From the NCBI RefSeq assembly GCF_001905505.1, contig NZ_LIPG01000002.1, forward strand, positions 124,001-188,000: a stretch of DNA of 64,000 bases. Reading direction: 5' to 3'. Position numbers and translations under genes: made by a program. Positions within the stretch are counted from its first letter, which is position 1. Each line of letters opens with the position of its first letter. The notes beneath the pieces are model-generated. The model was not told the DNA's origin and did no database searches. It worked only from the letters and a program-made list of their open reading frames with translations. This DNA comes from Streptomyces sp. CB02058 (GTDB taxonomy: Bacteria; Actinomycetota; Actinomycetes; Streptomycetales; Streptomycetaceae). Below, in pieces: positions 19,327 to 25,535 of the stretch.

Positions 19327-20333
19327 CGGACGGTCTCCTTGGACTGGTTGGTGCTCTGGGCGGGGACGCCGGTGCCGGTGAGGGCGAAGAAGACGTCGTC
19401 GAGGTCGGGGGTGTGCACGGTGAGTTCGTCGGCCTCGATGCCGGCGGCGTCGAGCCGGTCGAGGATGGTGCGCAGCTCGCGCTGGCTGCCGTCGCTGAGG
19501 ATCTGGAGGGCGAGTGCCTCGTCGGTGGGGGTACCCCCTGCTCGAGCGGAGCCGAGAGCGTGGGGGACGGTGACGTCGTTCAGGGCGCCGGCGGCGGTGC
19601 GGTAGGCGTCCGGGTCGGTGAAGCGGAGCCGTACGTGTCCGCCGGGGATGAGCCGCTTGAGCTGTTCGGCCGTGCCTTCGGCGGCGATCCTTCCGTCGTT
19701 CAGTACGGCGATGTGGTCGGCGAGTTCGTCGGCCTCCTCGAGGTACTGGGTGGTGAGGAAGACGGTGACGCCGTCGGCGACGAGCTCGCGGATGATGCCC
19801 CACATGTTGTGGCGGGCGCGGGGGTCGAGGCCGGTGGTGGGTTCGTCGAGGAAGATGATCCGCGGGCTGCCGACCAGGGTCATGGCGATGTCGAGGCGGC
19901 GCTTCATGCCGCCGGAGTAGGTGGACGCGGGCTTCTTCGCGGCGTCCACCAGGTCGAAGCGTTCGAGGAGTTCGGCGGTGACCCGCCGCCCCTCCGCCTT
20001 GGAGAGGTGGTGCAGGTCGGCCATGAGGAGCATGTTCTCCTCGCCGGTGATCAGGCCGTCCACGGCGGAGAACTGTCCGGTGACCCCGATCGAGGCCCGT
20101 ACGGCCTGTGGATCGGTGGCGATGTCGTGCCCTCCGACGCGGATCTCGCCGGAGGCGGGGTCGGCGCCGATGAGGGTGGAGAGGATCTTGACGGCGGTGG
20201 TCTTGCCCGCCCCGTTCGGGCCGAGCAGGGAGAAGACCGTTCCTTCCGGGACCGTCAGGTCCAGGCCGTCGAGGACGGTCTTCTCGCCGTAGGACTTCCG
20301 CAGACCGTTCGCTGCGATGGCCGGATTCGTCAT
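19323..20333 (-). CDS. ABC transporter ATP-binding protein (DrrA-like) carrying a repeat-derived insert
   Basis: A 336-residue nucleotide-binding subunit. Walker A is GPNGAGKTT (residues 38-46), the signature is TYSGGMKRRLDIAM, Walker B is IIFLDEPTTGLDP, and the H-loop region reads LTTQYLEEADELAD. After residue 230 the DrrA-type C-terminal domain begins. Within it, residues 257-270 (PHALGSARAGGTPT) are encoded by a palindromic Streptomyces repeat that has entered the gene in frame. The C-terminus (DDVFFALTG) is intact, so the protein is probably functional. Upstream is the DUF4097 gene, 26 bases away; downstream is the overlapping permease. Confidence 0.9.
   Translation of the reverse strand: MTNPAIAANGLRKSYGEKTVLDGLDLTVPEGTVFSLLGPNGAGKTTAVKILSTLIGADPASGEIRVGGHDIATDPQAVRASIGVTGQFSAVDGLITGEENMLLMADLHHLSKAEGRRVTAELLERFDLVDAAKKPASTYSGGMKRRLDIAMTLVGSPRIIFLDEPTTGLDPRARHNMWGIIRELVADGVTVFLTTQYLEEADELADHIAVLNDGRIAAEGTAEQLKRLIPGGHVRLRFTDPDAYRTAAGALNDVTVPHALGSARAGGTPTDEALALQILSDGSQRELRTILDRLDAAGIEADELTVHTPDLDDVFFALTGTGVPAQSTNQSKETVR
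19526..19567 (-). repeat. palindromic Streptomyces repeat inserted inside a coding gene
   Basis: The element has GGGGGTACCCCC at one end, a CTCGAGCGGAGCCGAGAG hairpin in the middle and TGGGGGA at the other end. This arrangement closely resembles a short mobile-looking repeat I know from between genes in many Streptomyces genomes. It is 42 bases, a multiple of three, and keeps the ABC ATPase frame open. Only this copy is seen here. Confidence 0.7.
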
Positions 20334-20359
20334 GCCGGTGCTCCTTCGAGGGGTGGGGG

Positions 20360-21028
20360 TCAGAGGCTGCGGGCGGTGATGTCGCCCTGGGAGACGGTCG
20401 CCCTGATGCTCAGCGCGGGGGTGCCGTCGCTGTTCTTCAGCGCGTTGTCGATGCGGCCGTAGCCGGTGCCCGCGTCCAGGGAGGCGGAGACACCGCGAGC
20501 GGCGCCGACGGTGATGTCGCCCTGCTGGGTGCTGAGCCTGAGATGTCCGCGCACGGCCTCGGTGATCTTCAGGTCGCCGCGCTGGGTGCTGATCTCGCCC
20601 GGGCCGTTCAGCAGGCCGATCGTGATGTGGGCGTCGAGACCGGTGAGGTGGGCGCTCGCGGCCTCGTCGAGCTTGACCGCGCCGTGGCCGCCGTCGAAGG
20701 AGACGTCGCCGAGCCGTCCGACGCCGCGGAAGTCGGCGGCTGCCGCCTTCGCCTCGACGTGGGAGCCGGCCGGCAGCTGGACCGTCACCTCGACGGACCC
20801 GGTGCTGCCGAGGAGCGAGTTCTTCGCCGGCGGGGCCTGGACCCGCAGGACTCCGTCGCCGTAGGTGACCTCGATCCGCTCCGCCGCCTTCACGTCGCGG
20901 CTGCTGGAGGCGTCCGCGGGACGGACCTCGACCGTGGTGTCGGCACGGTCGGCGGCGATGAACCGGATGTGTCCCGCGGAGATGCCGAGGACGGCGGAGA
21001 CGGGGGCGGGGGTGTCGAACTTCTGCAT
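20360..21028 (-). CDS. DUF4097-type beta-strand repeat protein
   Basis: A 222-residue protein with no signal peptide or membrane helix. It consists of alternating short beta strands of the DUF4097/adhesin-like kind: GISAGHIRFIAADRADTTVEV, then SVEVTVQLPAGSHVEAKAAAADFRGVG and repeated GDI/GDL turns (STQRGDLKI, STQQGDITV, SQGDITARS). Such proteins form beta-solenoids of unknown role, often next to ABC exporters or LiaF-like stress proteins. GGGAGAA precedes the ATG. It heads the three-gene operon transcribed away from the regulator at 21268, and a good promoter is seen at 21087-21115. Confidence 0.85.
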   Translation of the reverse strand: MQKFDTPAPVSAVLGISAGHIRFIAADRADTTVEVRPADASSSRDVKAAERIEVTYGDGVLRVQAPPAKNSLLGSTGSVEVTVQLPAGSHVEAKAAAADFRGVGRLGDVSFDGGHGAVKLDEAASAHLTGLDAHITIGLLNGPGEISTQRGDLKITEAVRGHLRLSTQQGDITVGAARGVSASLDAGTGYGRIDNALKNSDGTPALSIRATVSQGDITARSL

Positions 21029-21086
21029 GGTGTTCTCCCTGATTCGCAGCGTGCGCTCCGTTGGCCCGCTGTTTCCGATGAGGGAA

Positions 21087-21115
21087 AAGCTACGTTGCGT
21101 TCGAGTATCTGGCAA
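21087..21115 (-). promoter_or_regulatory. promoter of the DUF4097-ABC operon
   Basis: On the minus strand TTGCCA (21115-21110), a 17-base spacer and TAGCTT (21092-21087) form a sigma-70-like promoter. The spacer contains half of an inverted pair TGCGTT/AACGCA (21096-21101 and 21114-21119), so a repressor bound there would block transcription. Confidence 0.6.
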
Positions 21116-21215
21116 CGCACTTGTTGCACTGCATCTCAATAACCGCAGTTCAGAGTAGGTATTTCATTGCAATGGTTCTGAATCTAACGCAACGTCACGT
21201 GCCTGCTTGTTGCAA
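21094..21215. promoter_or_regulatory. cluster of GTTGC/GCAAC motifs, candidate operators
   Basis: The short divergent region contains GTTGCGTT (21094), GCAACGCAC (21112), TTGTTGCA (21121), the palindrome ATTGCAAT (21166-21173), AACGCAACG (21186-21194) and TTGTTGCAA (21207-21215). Copies overlap the promoters of both divergent units, including a TTGCAA-N18-TATGGT promoter (21210-21239) for the regulator. Confidence 0.55.
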
Positions 21216-21267
21216 TGGGTGGGAAGTGAACGCTATGGTGCAGGCACCACGAACAGAGGAGGCCGCG

Positions 21268-21996
21268 ATGCCGGGAGGCAGGCTCACCCAGCAGGAACGC
21301 CAGCAGATCGCGATGGGCCTGGCCGACGGCCTCGCCTATGCGGAGATCGCGCGGAGTCTGGACCGTCCGACCTCGACGGTCACGCGCGAGGTGATGCGCA
21401 ACGGCGGCCCCGCCGGCTATCGCGCCGACCTCGCCCACCGCGCCACCGAACAGCGCACGCACCGGCGCAGGCCCGCCTCCGCGCGGGGGGCCCGGTCGGC
21501 CCCCGACCCGCACGGACGTGACGCCGCGGCCCTGGCCGAGTACGAGGAGGCGTTCACGACCGTCCTCATGGCCTCGGGCCTGAACAAGATGGCGGCCCGG
21601 GTGCTGACCTGCCTGTTCACCACCGACGCGGGCAGCCTCACCGCGTCGGAACTCGCCTCGAGCCTCCAGGTCAGCCCGGCGTCCGTCTCCAAGGCCATCG
21701 CCTATCTGGAGAGTCAGAGCCTCGTCCGCAGGGAGCGCGACGAACGCCGCCGCGACCGCTATGTCGTCGACGGTGAGCTCTTCTACCAGGCGACGATCGC
21801 CAGCGCCCGGGCCAACGACCTGCTCGTCGAGACGGCACGCAAGGGTGTCGCCGTCCTCGGCCCCGACAGCCCCGCCGCCGTGCGCCTGGAGAACGTCGCC
21901 CGTTTCCTCGACTTCATCAGCGAGAGCATCACCCGCGCCGCCGAGCAGGCCCGTGCGGTCCTGCACACGGGGGCCGAGCCGCCCTCGGAGAGCTGA
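21268..21996 (+). CDS. two-HTH regulator: IS30-like HTH plus GbsR/MarR-type domain
   Basis: A 242-residue regulator. Residues 5-45 (LTQQERQQIAMGLADGLAYAEIA followed by RSLDRPTSTVTREVMRNGG) are an IS30-type helix-turn-helix. From about residue 90, EEAFTTVLMASGLNKMAARVLTCLF begins a GbsR/MarR-like winged helix, with ELASSLQVSPASVSKAIAYLESQSLVRRERDERRR compressed over recognition helix and wing. The ATG at 21268 follows GAGGAGG and lies after the TATGGT promoter box; the upstream ATG at 21235 overlaps that box. It is divergent from the DUF4097-ABC operon and most likely its repressor. Confidence 0.87.
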   Translation: MPGGRLTQQERQQIAMGLADGLAYAEIARSLDRPTSTVTREVMRNGGPAGYRADLAHRATEQRTHRRRPASARGARSAPDPHGRDAAALAEYEEAFTTVLMASGLNKMAARVLTCLFTTDAGSLTASELASSLQVSPASVSKAIAYLESQSLVRRERDERRRDRYVVDGELFYQATIASARANDLLVETARKGVAVLGPDSPAAVRLENVARFLDFISESITRAAEQARAVLHTGAEPPSES

Positions 21997-22011
21997 CCGG
22001 GGGAGACGACG

Positions 22012-22052
22012 AGGAGGGGCCCGTACCGCGTGCTGCGGTACGGGCCCCTCCT
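22012..22052. terminator. bidirectional terminator
   Basis: AGGAGGGGCCCGTACCGC and GCGGTACGGGCCCCTCCT form a perfect 18-bp stem with a five-base loop between the convergent regulator and MHS transporter genes. Confidence 0.88.
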
Positions 22053-22066
22053 GTGCGGGATACGCG

Positions 22067-23563
22067 TCAGAACTTCGGGTCCGGGCTCTGGGCGTGGACC
22101 AGCTCGGCGGCTTCCTCCTCCGACTCGACCGAGGGCGGGGAGCCGGCCAGCGGCTGGTTGGCGGTCTCCTTCATGCAGGCCACGGCGATGACACCGATCA
22201 GCGCTGCCGCCATCGCGTAGTACGCGGGCATGAGGTTGGAGCCGCTCCAGCTGATCAGGGCGGTGATCACCAGCGGGGTCGTGCCACCGAAGATCGAGGC
22301 CGAGAGGTTGTAGCCGACCGACAGGGAGCCGTAGCGGACGTTGGTCGGGAACAGGGCCGGGAGCGCGGCGGACATCGTGCCCAGCATGCAGACCAGCGAG
22401 AGGCCCAGCATGAGCATGCCGATGATGATCGCCGGGATGCTGCCCTGGCGGATCAGCAGGAAGGCGGGCAGGGACAGGAACAGGAAGCCGAGCATGCCGG
22501 TCATCAGCAGGGGCTTGCGGCCGAAGCGGTCCGAGAGCTTGCCGAACTGGCTGATGATCAGCATCAGGAAGACCATGACGCCGAGCAGGATGAGCAGCCC
22601 GTGGGTCTCGCTGTAGCCGAGCTCGTCGGAGAGGTACGTCGGCATGTACGACAGCAGCATGTAGTCCGCGATGTTGTACGCGCCGACCAGCGCGATGCAG
22701 AGGATCAGCGTCGGCCAGTACTGCCGGAAGATCTTGGCCAGGTCGCCCTTGGCCGTGGACTCGACGTGGTCGGCGGCCTCGGTGGCGTGGGCGGTGCCGC
22801 CCTCCAGCTTCTGGAAGGCCGGGGTCTCGTCCAGGCGCAGCCGCAGATAGAGGCCGACGAGGCCCAGCGGACCGGCGACCAGGAACGGGATGCGCCAGCC
22901 CCAGGACTCCATCTGGGGGTCGTCCAGGAGGGCGTAGAGCAGCGTGACCAGTCCGGCCGCGCCGACGTATCCGGCGAGGGTGCCGAATTCGAGGAAGCTG
23001 CCGAAGAAGCCGCGGCGCTTGTCGGGGGCGTACTCGGCGATGAAGGTGGACGCGCCGCCGTACTCGCCGCCCGTGGAGAAGCCCTGGAGCATCCGGAAGA
23101 AGATGAGCAGGACCGCGGCCCAGACACCGATGGTGTCGTGGGACGGGATGAGGCCGATCGCGAAGGTGCCGATCGCCATCAGGATCATCGTGAGGGCGAG
23201 GACCTTCTTGCGGCCGATCTTGTCGCCCATGGGGCCGAAGAACATGCCGCCCAGAGGCCGCACGAGGAAGGCCACGGCGAAGGTCGCGAACGACGACAGG
23301 AGCTGGGTGGTGTCGTTCCCCGACGGGAAGAACACATGTCCGATGGTGACGGCGAGGTAGGAGTAGATACCGAAGTCGAACCACTCCATGGCGTTACCGA
23401 GCGACGCCGCCTTCACCGCGCGCTTGACCGCCTGGTCGTCGGTGACCGTGATGTCGGTCCGGCGGAGCCTGGGGTTCTGGCGCTTTCTGATCGCACGGAA
23501 GAGCGCGGGGTGGCGTTTGACCGCTTCAGGGTCGGCCGCCTGGTGGGGGTCGGAGGCCGCCAT
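22067..23563 (-). CDS. MFS transporter of the MHS (ProP/ShiA-like) family
   Basis: A 498-residue, 12-helix proton symporter. It has the MHS hallmarks: KAASLGNAMEWFDFGIYSYLAVTIG in helix 1 with the conserved EWFDF, RPLGGMFFGPMGDKIGRKKVL in the helix 2-3 loop, LQGFSTGGEYGGASTFIAEYAPDKRRGFFGS in helix 4, and PTNVRYGSLSVGYNLSASIFGG near the end, each shown here only by its core. The family carries proline, betaine, shikimate, ketoglutarate or citrate. The substrate cannot be chosen from sequence. GAAAGGA precedes the ATG. A short palindrome, GTTTGCAAAC, lies 56 bases upstream. Confidence 0.9.
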   Translation of the reverse strand: MAASDPHQAADPEAVKRHPALFRAIRKRQNPRLRRTDITVTDDQAVKRAVKAASLGNAMEWFDFGIYSYLAVTIGHVFFPSGNDTTQLLSSFATFAVAFLVRPLGGMFFGPMGDKIGRKKVLALTMILMAIGTFAIGLIPSHDTIGVWAAVLLIFFRMLQGFSTGGEYGGASTFIAEYAPDKRRGFFGSFLEFGTLAGYVGAAGLVTLLYALLDDPQMESWGWRIPFLVAGPLGLVGLYLRLRLDETPAFQKLEGGTAHATEAADHVESTAKGDLAKIFRQYWPTLILCIALVGAYNIADYMLLSYMPTYLSDELGYSETHGLLILLGVMVFLMLIISQFGKLSDRFGRKPLLMTGMLGFLFLSLPAFLLIRQGSIPAIIIGMLMLGLSLVCMLGTMSAALPALFPTNVRYGSLSVGYNLSASIFGGTTPLVITALISWSGSNLMPAYYAMAAALIGVIAVACMKETANQPLAGSPPSVESEEEAAELVHAQSPDPKF

Positions 23564-23618
23564 GGCCGGGTCCTTTCGTCGAACGGTGTTCCAGGAAAGG
23601 CTTCTGCGCGGTCATGGC

Positions 23619-23628
23619 GTTTGCAAAC
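23619..23628. promoter_or_regulatory. short palindrome upstream of the MHS transporter
   Basis: GTTTGCAAAC is a perfect 10-base palindrome in the 130-base gap before the transporter. It may be an operator, but it is short and no matching regulator gene is adjacent. Confidence 0.3.
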
Positions 23629-23693
23629 CGAATCGGCAGGCCGATGCGATCTCGCTCACATCACGTTTCGGCCAGGACCCCCACGAACCGGCC

Positions 23694-24161
23694 TCAGATC
23701 CCGAGATCCTTGATGATCTTCGCGACATGGCCGGTCGCCTTGACGTTGTAGAGCGCGCGCTCCACCTTGCCCTCTTCGTCGACCACGATCGTGGAGCGGA
23801 TGACGCCCGTCACCACTTTGCCGTAGAGCTTCTTCTCGCCGTAGGCGCCGTACGCCTCCAGGGTCTCCTTGGAGGGGTCGCCGACCAGCGTGACCCTGAG
23901 GTTCTCCTTCTCGCGGAACTTCGCGAGCTTCTCCGGCTTGTCGGGCGACACGCCGATGACGTCGTAGCCGGCGGTCGCCAGGACGTCGAGGTTGTCGGTG
24001 AAGTCGCACGCCTGCTTGGTGCAACCGGGGGTAAGAGCGGCGGGGTAGAAGTAGACGATGACCTTGCGGCCCTTGTGGTCCGCGAGCGAGATCTCGTTGC
24101 CGTCCGCGTCCGGAAGGGTGAAGGCGGGGGCGGTGTCGCCGGTCTGCAGTCGCTCGCTCAT
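23694..24161 (-). CDS. bcp: Bcp/PrxQ thioredoxin-dependent peroxiredoxin
   Basis: A 155-residue thiol peroxidase that reduces hydrogen and organic peroxides. It starts MSERLQTGDTAPAFTLPDADGNEISL. The active site VIVYFYPAALTPGCTKQACDF has peroxidatic Cys followed five residues later by the resolving Cys, the Bcp pattern, and GVSPDKPEKLAKF is also typical. AGGAGAG precedes the ATG at 24161; an in-frame start seven codons upstream lacks a ribosome site. It is divergent from the DUF3618 gene. Confidence 0.94.
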   Translation of the reverse strand: MSERLQTGDTAPAFTLPDADGNEISLADHKGRKVIVYFYPAALTPGCTKQACDFTDNLDVLATAGYDVIGVSPDKPEKLAKFREKENLRVTLVGDPSKETLEAYGAYGEKKLYGKVVTGVIRSTIVVDEEGKVERALYNVKATGHVAKIIKDLGI

Positions 24162-24290
24162 GTCTCTCCTCGAGTGGCTCACGGGGTGTGTGGGACCGAG
24201 CGTAATAGGGGGTGCCGCCGGGTGGAGGAGCGGCCGAGCTGACAGACTGTCGATGAAGGTTTACCCGACGACGACCACGGAGGCGGCGCA

Positions 24291-24635
24291 GTGTCGGATA
24301 CCAGGACCCCTGCGCAGATCGAGGCGGACATCATCAGCAGGCGCGCGCAGCTTGCCGTGGTGCTGGACGAGATCGGGGTGCGGGTGCACCCGAAGACGAT
24401 GATCGGTGACGCGAAGGCCAAGGTCGCGTCGACGGTGGACCGCACGGCCGGGCGCGCGTTCGTCGCGGTGAACCGGTCGGTGTCGGACGTGAAGGCGCAG
24501 TTCGTGACCGAGGACGGTTCGCCCCGGCTGGAGCGGGTCATTCCGGCGGCGCTGCTGGTGGCCGGTGCGGTGGCTCTGCTGACGGTCTCCTCGCGGCCTT
24601 CCTCCTCGCGGTCCTCGCGGCGCAAGAGGCGCTGA
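24291..24635 (+). CDS. DUF3618 family membrane-associated protein
   Basis: A 114-residue protein of the actinobacterial DUF3618 family. The N-terminus MSDTRTPAQIEADIISRRAQLAVVLDEIG is the characteristic region with its RxxLaxxxDEI pattern. An amphipathic part (VASTVDRTAGRAFVAVNRSV) follows, then one hydrophobic segment (IPAALLVAGAVALLTVSS) and a Ser/Arg-rich tail. It is likely to be a membrane-attached helper protein of unknown role. The GTG start follows GGAGGCGGCA. Confidence 0.85.
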   Translation: MSDTRTPAQIEADIISRRAQLAVVLDEIGVRVHPKTMIGDAKAKVASTVDRTAGRAFVAVNRSVSDVKAQFVTEDGSPRLERVIPAALLVAGAVALLTVSSRPSSSRSSRRKRR

Positions 24636-24699
24636 GCGCGCCCGTGCCGTACGGGCCCTGGGGCATGCGGGGCGCCGCGGGGCAGGTAGGTTTCGGGAC

Positions 24700-25050
24700 G
24701 TGAGCGACAACGGCATGAGCAACACCGACGACAAGCTGCCGATCCGGATGCTGCACGACCGAGTGCTGGTCCGGTCCGATTCGCCCGAGGGCGAGCGGCG
24801 GTCGGGCGGCGGCATCCTGATTCCGGCGACGGCGGCGGTCGGCCGCCGCCTGGCGTGGGCCGTGGTGGTCGCCGTCGGCCAGAACGTGCGGACCGTGGAG
24901 CCGGGTGACCGGGTGCTGTACGACCCCGAGGACCGGGCCGAGGTCGAGGTGCGGGGCGTGGCGTACGTGCTGATGCGCGAGCGGGACCTGCACGCGGTGG
25001 CGGCGGACCGCTTCGAGGGATCGGTGGATTCGACCGGACTGTATCTGTAG
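24700..25050 (+). CDS. GroES-like co-chaperonin fold protein
   Basis: A 116-residue protein resembling GroES. KLPIRMLHDRVLVRSDSPEGERRSGGGILIP matches the GroES start and mobile loop. AVVVAVGQNVRTVEPGDRVLY and AYVLMRERDLHAV fit the rest of the beta barrel. It is not linked to a groEL gene and the mobile-loop hydrophobic tripeptide is reduced to ILI followed by PATAAVG, so it may not be the primary GroES. GTG at 24700 is taken as start; ATG at 24715 is the alternative. A strong terminator follows. Confidence 0.85.
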   Translation: MSDNGMSNTDDKLPIRMLHDRVLVRSDSPEGERRSGGGILIPATAAVGRRLAWAVVVAVGQNVRTVEPGDRVLYDPEDRAEVEVRGVAYVLMRERDLHAVAADRFEGSVDSTGLYL

Positions 25051-25069
25051 GCGGACCCGCGCAGATGTG

Positions 25070-25113
25070 GCCGGAGGGCCCGGTGACCGAGGTCACCGGG
25101 CCCTCCGGCTTTT
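25070..25113 (+). terminator. Rho-independent terminator after the GroES-like gene
   Basis: GCCGGAGGGCCCGGTGACC and GGTCACCGGGCCCTCCGGC form a perfect 19-bp stem, followed by TTTTGTT. It insulates the riboswitch-controlled gene downstream. Confidence 0.92.
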
Positions 25114-25133
25114 GTTGCTACGGTGGAGACACC

Positions 25134-25177
25134 CCCGACGAGACGCGCCGTACCGGGTTTCCGCAAAGACGACGCAC
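25134..25177 (+). ncRNA. guanidine-III (mini-ykkC III) riboswitch
   Basis: The stretch begins CCCGACGAGACGCGCCGTAC, continues with CGGG, and contains AAAGACGACGC downstream. It aligns almost base for base with the guanidine-III consensus, CCGGACGAGG...GCGCCGUACC...ACAAGACGGCGC, including the CGACGAG and GCGCCGTACC cores and the AAGACG pseudoknot strand. It sits 34 bases before an SMR exporter start, exactly where this class occurs. Binding of guanidinium stabilises a pseudoknot and turns on expression of guanidine exporters. Confidence 0.85.
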
Positions 25178-25211
25178 CCGTTCTGTTCGCGTGTTTCGTG
25201 GAGGTGCCGTC

Positions 25212-25532
25212 GTGGCGTGGGTTCTGCTGATCATCGCCGGTCTGCTGGAAGTGGGCTGGTCGATCGGGATGAAGTACACCGAGGGGTTCACCCGGCTGTG
25301 GCCGAGCGTGTTCACCGGCCTGGGGATCGTGGCCAGCATGATGCTGCTGTCGCAGGCGGCGAAGACGCTGCCGATCGGCACGGCGTACGGGGTGTGGGTC
25401 GGCATCGGCGCCGCCGGCGCGGCCGTGCTCGGCATGGTCGTGCTCAACGAGCCGGTGACCGCCGCCCGCATCTTCTTCGTCTGTCTGCTGCTGGTGGCGG
25501 TGGTCGGGCTGAAGGCGACCTCCGGCCACTGA
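25212..25532 (+). CDS. sugE: SMR-family guanidinium exporter (Gdx/SugE type)
   Basis: A 106-residue, four-helix proton antiporter. The start AWVLLIIAGLLEVGWSIGMKYTEGFTRLWPS places the essential Glu in helix 1 (LLEVGWSIGMK). The pattern GTAYGVWVGIGAAGAAVLGMV is typical of the SMR helix 3. The GLLEVGW and GFTRLWPS forms point to the SugE/Gdx subgroup, which exports guanidinium, rather than the drug-exporting EmrE subgroup. The GTG at 25212 follows GGAGGTG. A guanidine-III riboswitch precedes it, which strongly supports the substrate. Confidence 0.9.
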   Translation: MAWVLLIIAGLLEVGWSIGMKYTEGFTRLWPSVFTGLGIVASMMLLSQAAKTLPIGTAYGVWVGIGAAGAAVLGMVVLNEPVTAARIFFVCLLLVAVVGLKATSGH

Positions 25533-25535
25533 GGG

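Noticed and set aside
24700..25050. Main groES of a groESL operon
   Set aside because: No groEL follows and the mobile loop is divergent, so it is called GroES-like only.
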